Below, piece after piece: positions 36,987 to 46,200 of a DNA stretch of 64,000 bases. Origin of the DNA: Verrucomicrobiota bacterium (lineage in GTDB: Bacteria; Verrucomicrobiota; Verrucomicrobiia; Opitutales; Opitutaceae); contig JAEWQP010000017.1 of the NCBI GenBank assembly GCA_023399155.1, positions 62,001 through 126,000 on the forward strand, written 5' to 3'. The notes beneath the pieces were generated by a model. It worked only from the letters and a program-made list of their open reading frames with translations. It was not told where the DNA came from and searched no databases. A program made the translations under genes and the position numbers. Every line of letters begins with the position of its first letter. Positions within the stretch are counted from its first letter, which is position 1.

Positions 36987-37578
36987 GGGAAAAAGCGGGG
37001 CACTGGTGGACGGCGGTCAGCGACGTGCGGGAAGCCTGCCTTGCGCGGTCTGCCGCGGGCACGAGCCGGAATCCCCTGCGGGACCCGATGCGACTCGCCG
37101 CACAAACATGATCTCCCTTGAGAACGCGCACGTCATGGCAACTCCGAACGAACCCCCGAGTGAAACGCGCATTTTGGAAATCGAAACCCCGAGGTCACTT
37201 GACCGTATCATCGGAACCCGGAGCTGCCGCATCCCCAGGCCTCGTGCCGCGCGATCTTCGCCAAGGGAACGGCTCTGGATCACGGGGCCCACCGGAAGCT
37301 GCGGGCCCATGCGGGCCTGGCCCGGTTCAGTGTCGTTGTCGGGGGAGATCGAGTCACGGGTCGCGTCGATGAACCCCCGGGCCCGCGTAACCGGTCAACC
37401 TATCATTCGGCATACCGGCGGGTATGCCCGGAGACATAGGCACGGGAACCGGAGGGATAGGCCGAGCTGCGGTACCGCAGGTCTCCCGCCCGACGGTGCG
37501 ACGCTGCCGTGCACGCGCCTGCCGCCGCCGGAGACCCGCGCCTTGGCCCACCGATCCGGCGCGGGAGGCGGGACGGTG
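36987..37578 (-). other. 592-bp intergenic region between response regulator and esterase operon
   Basis: No gene is supported; the short frames here have no recognisable product. The region presumably carries the promoter for the eight-gene run reading towards lower coordinates. Its one notable structure is the nested inverted repeat at 37399-37440. A smaller element, GGTCA-CT-TGACC, lies near 37193. Confidence 0.5.
37399..37440. repeat. Nested inverted repeat, possible operator or 3' hairpin
   Basis: Inner arms GGCATACC (37409-37416) and GGTATGCC (37421-37428) are perfect with a GGCG spacer; outer arms CCTAT (37399-37403) and ATAGG (37436-37440) extend the symmetry. No T-run follows on the minus strand, so a terminator for the response regulator gene 140 bp upstream is possible but weak. 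It could be a regulator site for the downstream operon. Confidence 0.5.
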
Positions 37579-38220
37579 TCATTCGAGGTGGATAATCCCG
37601 CGCTTGACCGCCACGACAAGCGCCTGCGTCCGGTCGGAGACACCGAGCTTGCTGAATATGTTGGCCACGTGAATCTTGACCGTCCCCTCCACCACGCCGA
37701 GTCGTGCGGCGATCTCCTTGTTGCTCTGCCCCTTGGCGACGTGCTGCAACACCTCGAGTTCGCGCGCTGAGAGCTGCGCGAGGAGGCGCTCCCCGATGCG
37801 TGCCGCGACCTCCGGAGGGATGTATTGTTCGCCCTGGTACACCAGGCGGATCGCCTCCAGCAGCCGGCCGAGGGGCATGTCCTTGACGACGAACCCCGAT
37901 GCGCCCGACTTGATCGCCTGGTAGACCTCCTCGCCTTTGGCGTAGTTGCTGAAAACGAGGATGCGTGGATTGCCAAACTCCTCCCGCATCGCACGAATCG
38001 TCTCGAGGCCGCTCATGCCGTGCATGCGCAGGTCCAGTACGACCACGTCCGGTCGCAGCTTCCGGTATGCCTCGATCGCCTCCTGCCCGCTTTCCACGTC
38101 GGCGACGACCTCCATGTCAGGCGTATCGCTGGCCGCTGTCATCAAACCCATGCGGATGACCATGTGGTCATCGACGAGCAGGATGCGGATCCGTCGGTAC
38201 TCGGAGGGAAGATCGATCAC
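37579..38220 (-). CDS. NarL/LuxR-type response regulator
   Basis: 213 residues. Receiver domain 10-125 with acidic pair Asp17/Asp18, phospho-acceptor Asp63 (VVVLDLRMHG), Ser91 and Lys113; LuxR helix-turn-helix 148-210 (LSARELEVLQHVAKGQSNKEIAARLG, GTVKIHVANIF). The start is GTG 38220, whose GTGA contains the TGA stop of the kinase gene, so the pair is translationally coupled and surely cognate. It would activate target promoters once phosphorylated; the esterase/GH operon immediately downstream and TonB receptor 2 are natural candidates. All residues expected for phosphotransfer are present. Confidence 0.96.
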   Translation of the reverse strand: MIDLPSEYRRIRILLVDDHMVIRMGLMTAASDTPDMEVVADVESGQEAIEAYRKLRPDVVVLDLRMHGMSGLETIRAMREEFGNPRILVFSNYAKGEEVYQAIKSGASGFVVKDMPLGRLLEAIRLVYQGEQYIPPEVAARIGERLLAQLSARELEVLQHVAKGQSNKEIAARLGVVEGTVKIHVANIFSKLGVSDRTQALVVAVKRGIIHLE

Positions 38221-41200
38221 GGCGACAAGTCTCCGTCCGCGGTGCGGGGGACCGTGATGCGGATGGTGGCTCCCCCCCCGGGCGTGGTCTCGATCGAGAG
38301 CACGCCATTGAGCTTCCGTGCGCGGCTCCGAATCCCGCGCAGTCCGAAATGTCCGATGTTGGCCTTCATCGCATCCTGCGGATCAAAACCGACGCCGTCG
38401 TCGCTGACCGACACTGTCACGACGTCCCTCTCATACAACAAGCAAATGCGTATCCGGGTGGCGGATGCGTGCCGCGCGGCGTTGGTCGCCGCCTCCTGCG
38501 CCACGCGCAGGAGATGGTGCTTGGTGGATCGGTGCACCGGGAAGGGTTCCCCTTCGACGACCATATCGAGGGTCGCTGAGCCCGGGTTGATGTAGCCCGC
38601 CAGCCGGCGAAGCGCCTCGCCCAGCTCCACGCCCTCGGCAAGGGGCGATTCCATGTCCCAGACGGCATGCTGCACCTCCTGCCGCGCGTACGACACCATG
38701 TTGCGGATGACATTGAGCCGGCTCCGGATGTCTCCGGGAACCGAGGAAAGCGTGAGCGTTGTATCCAGCTGGAGGATCGCGCCGCTCAACCCCTGCTGCA
38801 GGCTGTCGTGGATCTCGCCCGCCAGCCGGTTTCGTTCGGCGAGCGTGGCGGCGTTTCGCGTCTCCTCGTTCAGCTTTTCCATCGCCTCCTCAAGCTGCTT
38901 TGTCCGATCGTGGACGACCGCCTCCAGAAGGCGGTTGCGCTTCCTCGTGACGTGACCCGACCAGCGCAGCGTGCCCGTCACCACCGCGAGAATTCCGAGG
39001 GAAAAGCCCGCATAGGCGACCCCCGTGCGATGCCACGGCGGTCGGATCTCGAAGGGTACCGAAGTCACGGCGGCGACGCCCGACTGGTGGTCGGCGAACC
39101 GCGCCTGGAGCAGGTAGTTGCCCTCCCGGAGACCGTTGAAGCCCAGAAGCGACCCGGAACCGACCCTGGTCCAGGCGTCGCGCTCATCCAGCCGGTATTC
39201 GTAGACGGGCACGCGGCGCCAGCCGTACCCGCCTGCGAAGAACCTGAACAGCAGACCCTCGTGCGCAAAGGGGACACTGAGCTTCTTGCGAGGCGCCGCG
39301 AGCCCCGGCAGGAGTTCCTCGTTCGTGTGCGCATCGAATATGGACACAACGATCGGGTTTGCGGGGCTCCACCGCGATATGCCCGCACGCGGCTCGACGC
39401 GATGGAGCGACCGGGCGGCCGAGATCCAGATGTCGTCATCCCCCAGGATGTGGATCATCGGGTAACGATCGTTGATCTGGTCGAAACTCACTGCATCCAT
39501 GTCGTAGCCGCCGTCGGTCGGCGTGAACGCCACGACACCTTCGTTGTGGCTGGCCCAGATCACGCCGTGTCCGTCCTTCTTCGACCGGACAATCCACTGG
39601 CGCGGCCGGTCGAGGAGTTGGCGAATCGCCGGCGCGTCGCACCACTCGCCCGTCGATTCCGAGAAAAAACGCCGGCTCCCGCGCGAGGCACTCAGGACGA
39701 CCAGGTCGTCGATCACGCCGACGTTCACCCAGTTGGTTGCCGTCCATGATTCGTTTTCCACGGTCATTGTGTGCACCGCCCCTTCCGATAGCCACACTCG
39801 GGCGACGCCGCCCCCGCCCATCTCGACCCAGGCCGAATGCGCGGTGCCGTGAACCACAGGTGTGTATGAGAGGCCTGGCCGGCGCGACGCCACCTCCGTC
39901 CACCGGCCGTCCTGCCAGCGCATGGCGGAGATCTGGGACGCGCCGATTGCGAAACAGGTGTCCTCCCCGACCAGCGCGAGCGTGGGCAGGCTATCCATGT
40001 GCATCACCGGATCGAAGCTCCGGTCGGACCGCATCGCAAAGACTCCCATGCCGCTGGACACGAGCAACCGGTCTCCGCGTGCGACCATGGACCACGCGCC
40101 GCCCGGAGGTTGCACGGCCGCCGGCTCGAAACGACTCGTCAGCCCGTCGTCGTCCGCCACCACCTCGTAGAGCTTTCCCTCGGATATCGCAAAGACGCGA
40201 TCCTGCCAGCGCGCGACGACGGGCCAGCTGGCCGTAAGGCCGAGCCTCTGCCCGAAGGTCCGCAACGGACTGCCGTAGAGGATCCGCTCGACCGTCTCCT
40301 CGGTCGCCACCCAGAGGACACCCGGCTCGCGGTTCGCGATGTCGTTGATTCTATGATACGCAGGAAGGTCCAGCCCGAGTCGAAGGCGCCCGTCGGCATC
40401 ATAGATGAACAAACCCCGGCCGAGGACGCCGACCGCCACCCCTCCATCGACCAGGCCCTTAAGCACGCTGATCGGGCCCAGACTTTCCGCGCCCTGCGCC
40501 ATCCATGGTGAGAGCGTGCGGCCATCAAACAGCCACGTGCGGCCATCGGCCTCGGCGAGCATCGTCCGATCGGCGCCCATCGGCGCCGCGTACTCGATCA
40601 CGACCCCGTCGTCACCGGAGGTATCCACGGGTCGGAGCGTCCCTCCAGCGACGTCGATGTGGGAGATCGGATGCTCGAGCGATCCCAGGAAGGCGCGGTC
40701 TCCAACACTGAAGATGCAGGAAACGCCCCGATGCGGGAAATATCGGCTCCGGCGTTCCTTGAAATCCCAGTAGACCACGCCGTTCCAGCTCGCGAAGAAG
40801 ACGCCCTCGCTCGTCGCGAGGATGTCCTCGAAGATCGCCACCCGGGTCCATTCCGGAGCGTCATCCGGCGCGAGCGAGACCGTGCGCCATCGACCCTCCC
40901 GGCTGGCCTCGATGTAACCCCATGTCTCGCGCGCCCCGAAATACATCCGCCCGTCGGCTGCCTGGGTCAGGTTCGTCATGACGTGACTGCGGACGTCCTC
41001 GTCGTCGGCGAGATTGATCCAGGATGTGTCGTTAAGAACAACGTAGACGCCTTCGTGGATGACCGCCAGTCGCCCGAACGGATCGAAGTCCAGCCTGGCG
41101 CCCTTGGCCACGTAGCCGATGTCCTCGAGCGAATAAGCCCGGATCGGGGGCAGTCCGTGAATCGGCCCGGCCGGCGCACCACCAAGCGGCGACAACAGCG

Positions 41201-41300
41201 TCCATGCCGCCATGGCCAGGGCCGCGCGGGCCGGCCATGCGAGTCGTGTGCGTTCGCTTTTCACTCGTGGGGGAACAGAGCTGGCGGCGAAGGCGGACAT
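38217..41300 (-). CDS. Hybrid-architecture sensor histidine kinase: periplasmic propeller, Y_Y_Y, HisKA_3
   Basis: About 1027 residues from ATG 41300 (ATG 41351 possible). A signal or anchor helix (ARAALAMAAWTLLSPLGG) precedes about 650 residues of beta-propeller repeats of the two-component-regulator type (DFDPFGRLAVIHEGVYVVLND, FFASWNGVVYWDFKE, GVLWVATEETVERIL, GVIWASHNEGVVAF). A Y_Y_Y domain follows (YEYRLDERDAWTRVG ... VPFEIRPPW, about 690-755), one transmembrane helix near 760-781, a short coiled coil, HisKA_3 with His831 (EIHDSLQQGL) and HATPase_c with N-box Asn940 and DDGVGF. This is the sensor layout of Bacteroidota HTCS proteins, but here with a separate NarL-type regulator. It probably senses an oligosaccharide in the periplasm. 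Confidence 0.95.
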   Translation of the reverse strand: MSAFAASSVPPRVKSERTRLAWPARAALAMAAWTLLSPLGGAPAGPIHGLPPIRAYSLEDIGYVAKGARLDFDPFGRLAVIHEGVYVVLNDTSWINLADDEDVRSHVMTNLTQAADGRMYFGARETWGYIEASREGRWRTVSLAPDDAPEWTRVAIFEDILATSEGVFFASWNGVVYWDFKERRSRYFPHRGVSCIFSVGDRAFLGSLEHPISHIDVAGGTLRPVDTSGDDGVVIEYAAPMGADRTMLAEADGRTWLFDGRTLSPWMAQGAESLGPISVLKGLVDGGVAVGVLGRGLFIYDADGRLRLGLDLPAYHRINDIANREPGVLWVATEETVERILYGSPLRTFGQRLGLTASWPVVARWQDRVFAISEGKLYEVVADDDGLTSRFEPAAVQPPGGAWSMVARGDRLLVSSGMGVFAMRSDRSFDPVMHMDSLPTLALVGEDTCFAIGASQISAMRWQDGRWTEVASRRPGLSYTPVVHGTAHSAWVEMGGGGVARVWLSEGAVHTMTVENESWTATNWVNVGVIDDLVVLSASRGSRRFFSESTGEWCDAPAIRQLLDRPRQWIVRSKKDGHGVIWASHNEGVVAFTPTDGGYDMDAVSFDQINDRYPMIHILGDDDIWISAARSLHRVEPRAGISRWSPANPIVVSIFDAHTNEELLPGLAAPRKKLSVPFAHEGLLFRFFAGGYGWRRVPVYEYRLDERDAWTRVGSGSLLGFNGLREGNYLLQARFADHQSGVAAVTSVPFEIRPPWHRTGVAYAGFSLGILAVVTGTLRWSGHVTRKRNRLLEAVVHDRTKQLEEAMEKLNEETRNAATLAERNRLAGEIHDSLQQGLSGAILQLDTTLTLSSVPGDIRSRLNVIRNMVSYARQEVQHAVWDMESPLAEGVELGEALRRLAGYINPGSATLDMVVEGEPFPVHRSTKHHLLRVAQEAATNAARHASATRIRICLLYERDVVTVSVSDDGVGFDPQDAMKANIGHFGLRGIRSRARKLNGVLSIETTPGGGATIRITVPRTADGDLSP

Positions 41301-41596
41301 CGGTTTCCGGAGCCCGCGCCGCCCGCCTGCGTCCGCAAACCTTGGTCGCACCCGTGGAGGGGTAAAGAGGTTTCACATCGCTCGAGCAACTCACCGGCCA
41401 ATCCGTTTGCGAACCTTCAGCGTCTCACCCTATGCCGTACGACATAGCTGGTGCTCTTACGATCGCCGCATTGACCGGCCGGCGCTGAAGTCACCTCTTC
41501 CGCAGGCAAGCAGCGTCTCCGGTTGTCCGGGCGCTCGCAGCCGGTTCATCAAACTCGATCCGCCCACCCCCGACCAGACGGGCTTCTCTTCGCCTC
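41301..41596. promoter_or_regulatory. Divergent promoter region between kinase and XylR-like regulator
   Basis: 296 bp without a gene. It carries a CTATGCCGT/ACGACATAG palindrome (41430-41447, described separately). A TTGACC sits at 41471-41476 without a convincing partner hexamer. Both divergent genes are regulators, so cross-regulation is plausible. Confidence 0.5.
41430..41447. promoter_or_regulatory. 18-bp near-perfect palindrome, candidate operator
   Basis: CTATGCCGTACGACATAG equals its reverse complement except for one symmetric pair (position 6 versus 13), with GTAC at the centre. It is 150 bp ahead of the XylR-like start and 130 bp ahead of the kinase start. Half-site TATG(C/T)C also appears in the palindrome at 47454-47469 between TonB receptor 2 and GH97. 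Confidence 0.5.
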
Positions 41597-42850
41597 GTGA
41601 ATCGCCGTCAGCCCCCCAAGCAGATCCTGCTGGCAGCCGTCGCCACCCGGGAGGGTTTCATGCGTGGAGTGGTCCGCTGCGCGAAAAAGCGAAATTGGGA
41701 GCTCGTCACCGACATGCTCTACACGGGCACGTACCCGCGCGGATGGCGGGGGGACGGCATCCTCGCCTTGCCTTCCTACCAGCCCGACCTCGCGGAGTAC
41801 CTGCGACGCTCAGCCGTTCCAAGCGTCGTCGTCGCGATGACCGACGAGGCGATCCCCGCCGCTCGGGTCGAACCGGACAACGTGGCGATCGGAAGACTGG
41901 CCGCACGGCACTTGATGGAACTGCCCGTCCGCAGTTTCGCCTGGGCGCCCTTTCTCAACGATCGTGTGAACCGTGAACGCCTGGCGGGCTTCGATGCCGA
42001 GCTACGAAACCACGATCGCGCCTGCCAGATACTCCCGCCGATGCACCGTCGTGTCGCCCAGTACTGGCACGACGACTGGACGACGCGACGGGCGCAACTG
42101 ACCCGGCACCTGCTCGAACTCCCCCGCCCCGCGGCCATCTTCGCGGCCAATGACGGCGTCGCGTCCGACCTGCTGGATGCATGCGGCGAGGCGAACCTGC
42201 GCGTCCCCGAGGACGTCGCCATCCTCGGCGTGGGGAACGACCAGCTGATCTGCGAATCGCGGACCGTCGGTCTTTCCAGCATTGATGATGATCCGGAGGA
42301 GATGGCCTGCCAGGCGGCCGACCTGCTTGGACGGCTGCTCGAGGGCGAGGGGTCGGCAGCGGAGATGCGTCGGGTCAGACCCCGGGGAATCATACAGCGC
42401 GCGAGCACGCATCGCGCGGACGGGGACGACCTGAGGATATTCGAGGCCCAGGCGTACGTGGCCGACAATTACACCGATCCCCTCTTCGGGGTGTCGGCGG
42501 TCGCAGACGCCGTAAGGCTGTCGCGGAGACAGCTCGAGCGCAGCTTCCGGCAGGTCACCGGGTGCACCGTCCGCGGATTCATCGAACGATCACGCATGAA
42601 CGAGGCGGCCCGTCTCCTCCGCGAACACCCCCAGACGAGGATCTCGACCGTCGCGGAACTCGTCGGGCTTCGGGGCGCAAGCCATTTTGTCCGGACGTTC
42701 CGTCGCCACTTTGGCACGACGCCCACGGCCTACCGGATCGCTTGCGACAACGAGGTCGGCGTTTCCGCCCGCGGTCCCTGCCGGGATGCGCAGCAGTGCG
42801 AGCGATCGGGTGCAGCAGTCCGACCCCTGCTTCCCGTTGCGGTCCACTGA
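41597..42850 (+). CDS. XylR-like regulator: sugar-binding domain fused to AraC DNA-binding domain
   Basis: 417 residues from GTG 41597. Residues about 8-270 are a LacI-type periplasmic-binding fold without its helix-turn-helix (ILLAAVATREGFMRGVVRCA, AIFAANDGVASDLLDACGEANLRVPEDVAILGVGND), and residues about 285-390 are an AraC double helix-turn-helix (VSAVADAVRLSRRQLERSFRQVTG ... HFVRTFRRHFGTTPTAYR). This order is that of E. coli XylR, which binds xylose. Members of this group in Verrucomicrobiota are common next to glycoside-hydrolase genes. The last 30 residues (ACDNEVGVSARGPCRD onward) look like an unstructured tail. It likely senses a sugar released by the neighbouring enzymes. Effector unknown. 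Confidence 0.93.
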   Translation: MNRRQPPKQILLAAVATREGFMRGVVRCAKKRNWELVTDMLYTGTYPRGWRGDGILALPSYQPDLAEYLRRSAVPSVVVAMTDEAIPAARVEPDNVAIGRLAARHLMELPVRSFAWAPFLNDRVNRERLAGFDAELRNHDRACQILPPMHRRVAQYWHDDWTTRRAQLTRHLLELPRPAAIFAANDGVASDLLDACGEANLRVPEDVAILGVGNDQLICESRTVGLSSIDDDPEEMACQAADLLGRLLEGEGSAAEMRRVRPRGIIQRASTHRADGDDLRIFEAQAYVADNYTDPLFGVSAVADAVRLSRRQLERSFRQVTGCTVRGFIERSRMNEAARLLREHPQTRISTVAELVGLRGASHFVRTFRRHFGTTPTAYRIACDNEVGVSARGPCRDAQQCERSGAAVRPLLPVAVH

Positions 42851-43242
42851 TGCCGAAGTCGCTCCGGCCCCCCATCGCCGCGGTGCACCGATCGGCCGCC
42901 TCCGGCCAGGTGTGACCTGATCACGCGCCAGGACGCGCCCTGCGCAGGCAGGCCGGGGGATTTCCTCATTTCCCGGAGACACGCCATACCCGGCATCGTC
43001 TCCGTGGTCCGGTGTCCAAATGCGGCGCGTGCGGCCGGCCCGGGGCCCTTTTGCGGGGCCCGGAACGCAAGAGGAACCCCCGCCCTCGAGCGGGGGTTCC
43101 TCGACAGTCCCGAGTACCTGCTGTCTCGACACAGGCCCTGCGCCTGCAGTTCCCACGCCGACCGACCAAGTCACGCGGGAACCGGGCGCCGCCGGAACCA
43201 AACCCGGTCCGCGGCGCTCCGGCCACTGGCGCAGGTCCCGGA
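42851..43242 (-). other. 392-bp convergent gap, no gene seen
   Basis: Lies between the XylR-like stop and the TonB receptor 2 stop. Apart from the terminator-like hairpin at 43071-43102 I see only GC-rich sequence; small frames on both strands have no recognisable product. Confidence 0.5.
43071..43102 (-). terminator. Hairpin terminator of TonB receptor 2
   Basis: Perfect 13-bp stem GAGGAACCCCCGC / GCGGGGGTTCCTC around a six-base loop. On the minus strand it is followed by TTGCGTTCC, a poor U-tract, and it stands about 140 bp past the receptor stop. It may stop transcripts from both converging genes. Confidence 0.65.
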
Positions 43243-46200
43243 TCAGAATCTGAATGTATTCGTCACCGTCCAGACCTGCGCCGGCGCGATTCGGTAGGCG
43301 GCTGGAGTCCCGTCGGGTTGAACGGTGATGGGAATGAGGCTGTCGCCCTCAAACGCGTTGCGCACGTTCAACTGAATGCTCCAGTCGATCTTGTCGGCGA
43401 ACCTTCTCCGGTATCCCACCCAGAAGTCGAAGTTCGTCTCGGAGGGTCCGGTGTATGGGTCGTTGAGGTCGACACTGAAGCTGTCGGAACCACCCACCGG
43501 CGCGTAACCGATGATCACTTCATCCTGGTAGCGGATGCCCGCACCCACGTTGACTCCATTGAGGAACCCCGTCGTGAAGTCGTAGTTGGTGATCGCATTG
43601 AAGCGCCACTCGCGGATCTCCGGGGCCTGCGAACCCTCCTGCAGCTTTCGCGAGGTCCATTCGAACCCGACGTTCTGGTTCCACTGATACATCGTGGTCT
43701 CGTTTCCGGCACCGCCCCACCAGATGCGGAGATCGCCGGCCGCCGTGTTTCTGAGGGCGTCGTCGTAGGCGGCGATGAACTCGGCCAGGGCCGCGCCGCC
43801 GATGTTCCGCCGCGTGGCCTTGGTCTTCGATGCGTTGATGGCCACGCGCCAGTTCCGCACCGGCATCGCCGTGAGCTCGATCTCATAGCCCTTCGAGACC
43901 GTGTCCTCGGTCAGCGTGAAGCCGGACGGCTGTGTCTTCGAGATGCCGCCCGCACCGGGGGTAAACGGACGCTCCAGGTCGAACTGCCACGCGGTATACA
44001 TGCGCTGGGCCACGGGCGACTGCTGCCAGGCGCGCCACGCCGCGATCGCCGCGTTCTCACGGGCTCTCGCCTGCTCCGGAGTCTCGCCGGCGGCCGTGCC
44101 GTAGTTCCACTGCGAGCTGGTATCGTATTCCGGATGCGTGACGGCGACGGCGCTGTCGATGTTGTCGCCGGTCCAGTTGTGCTCGAAGTGGTTGGCCCAG
44201 TTGCCGCCCCAGACCTGCGAGTCGGCGATGAACCACTGGTTGCTCAGGCCGCTGCTGCCGGCATTGGTCACGGACGTCTCGTATTCGTTGACCTTCAGCG
44301 AATACTTGCCGTCCTTGGTTGCGAGCAGGACTCCCCGCTCGCGCGTCTTGCCTTCCGGAGGCGCGATGGGTTGTGCGTAAAGGTCGACACGATTAGCCAG
44401 CGGCTGGAAGTTCGTGGAGTGCGCATACAGCAGGCTGACATTCACCGGCCACTTCTCCATGAGGTTCGAGAGGCCGGGCAGTTCGTTCAGATGCGCCACG
44501 ACGCTGTAGGCTCGCGACGTGACCGTATCGAGCTTGCCGTAGCCGTCGGTGCCGGCGTGGCCCGACCGCGGATCGACGACCTCGCCGTCGGCGATCTTCG
44601 GCAGACGATAGACGTCAGGGCTCAGGTCGAGGTGGCCGGGGGCGTTGCGGCTGTCCACATCCTGCCTGTAGCTCCAGCGCTGTGCATCGTCCTCCCGCCA
44701 GCCATACGTGCCCACGATCGCGTTGCCGAGGAGCTTGCCCTGCCAGACCAGCGCCTTCGACTCGATCTTGTTGCGGTTGAGGTTCGCGCTGGTCGTCAGG
44801 AGGTCGCGGTTGGCCGCCGAGTCCTCGGAATCCGTGACGGTGAAGGGAACGTCCTGCCAGCCGATGTAGGCCGCGGGGTTGTCCGACTGGGTCACGGGAA
44901 TCAGCTGGTTGCCGCTTCGGCTGAAGCGGCGGCGGTCGAAGTAGAGCGGAACGCCGTTCCCATCGACCGCGTCCGGATTCTCGATGTAGCCGGGCACGTT
45001 CGCGTATTCAACTTCCGGTGGCAAAAAGGCCTCGTTTGTCCAGGGATCGCCCGGGTTGACACCCGGCAGATTGGCCCACTGGGAATTGAAGGCACGGACG
45101 GTGAAGGTCCCGCCGAGGTCGATCTTCTCCCTCACGCGCGACAACCTCGCCCCCGAGGCGGACGACGCGTTCATCAGTGACGAGCCGAGATAGATGATCG
45201 CACTTGGCGTCATGTCGCCGTTGTTGAACTTGTAACTGGAGGCGATGTAGTCGCCGCCGTGGAAGGTGCGGTACGCGGGATCGAGGATGGCGTAGCGCTG
45301 CCAGGAGCGCTCGTCCGTCTCGCGTTCCTCGCTGGCCAGGAGTCCGGTCAAGACATGGCTGCCGAGGATGCGGGAGAGCATGCTTCCGTTGCCCTCCTTC
45401 TCGAAGTCATGCTGGATGAACGCAGTGACCCGCATGCCATCGCGCTCGCTCAGCATACGGTTGTTTCCGAACTGGCCGTTGTCGGTGATGTAGGGACGCC
45501 CGACGTTCGCATTGGGCGTGCCGTCGCCGAAGGGAAGGTTGTCGGGCGGCGTTCCGCTGCCGCGCTGCGTGCCGTCGGAATGGACGTCCATCATGTCGAT
45601 GCGAATCGACTGTCGTGTATCCGTGAGGAAACTAAGCTGGCCGTTGCGGTACGTCTCGGTGTTGTAGATGAACTGGAGGCCGATCTTGTCGTTGAGGAAG
45701 GTCTGCGACAGATCGATGCTGTAGGTATCCCAGTCCTGCCATTCCTTCTTGTTCGGTCCGTCGATCAGGTTGTTGTAGAAGTTGAAGATCGAGGGATCGG
45801 TCAGCGAGTTGTTCTTGTAGATCTCGGCGTAGTCGAGTCCCGCGGCTTTCGCCCACTGTGACGGGGTGCCGATCGTGACCGGACGGTGGAAGTTGTAGCC
45901 GACCCCGCCGGTGACGTTGCCGTTCCGGTCGACGCCGTAGAACCCTTTCACCTCCTCGCTCCACCACTGCGGAGCCTGCCCCTGTGTGCCGAAGAACGCC
46001 CACGGGGACGCACCGAGGCTCTGGGCCATGGCGCCCAGCTCCGGACGAAACGCAGGGTTCAGCATGCCCGTATTCGGTCCGCCGTTGATGATCGGCCGGT
46101 TCTGGCCGTGATTGGGCCGGAACAGGTTGTCCTGCTGGGCCTGGTGCGCGTTGACGGTGAGTTTGTTCAGGCGCTGGAAGGTGTAGGGGGCGAGCTCGCC

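Noticed and set aside
35388..37121. 577-residue plus-strand open frame
   Set aside because: Antisense across two esterase genes with full catalytic motifs.
37017..37310. 97-residue minus-strand frame in the 592-bp gap
   Set aside because: No recognisable domain, no ribosome site and no neighbour support; not called.
43012..45180. 722-residue plus-strand open frame
   Set aside because: Antisense to TonB receptor 2; no domain-like sequence.
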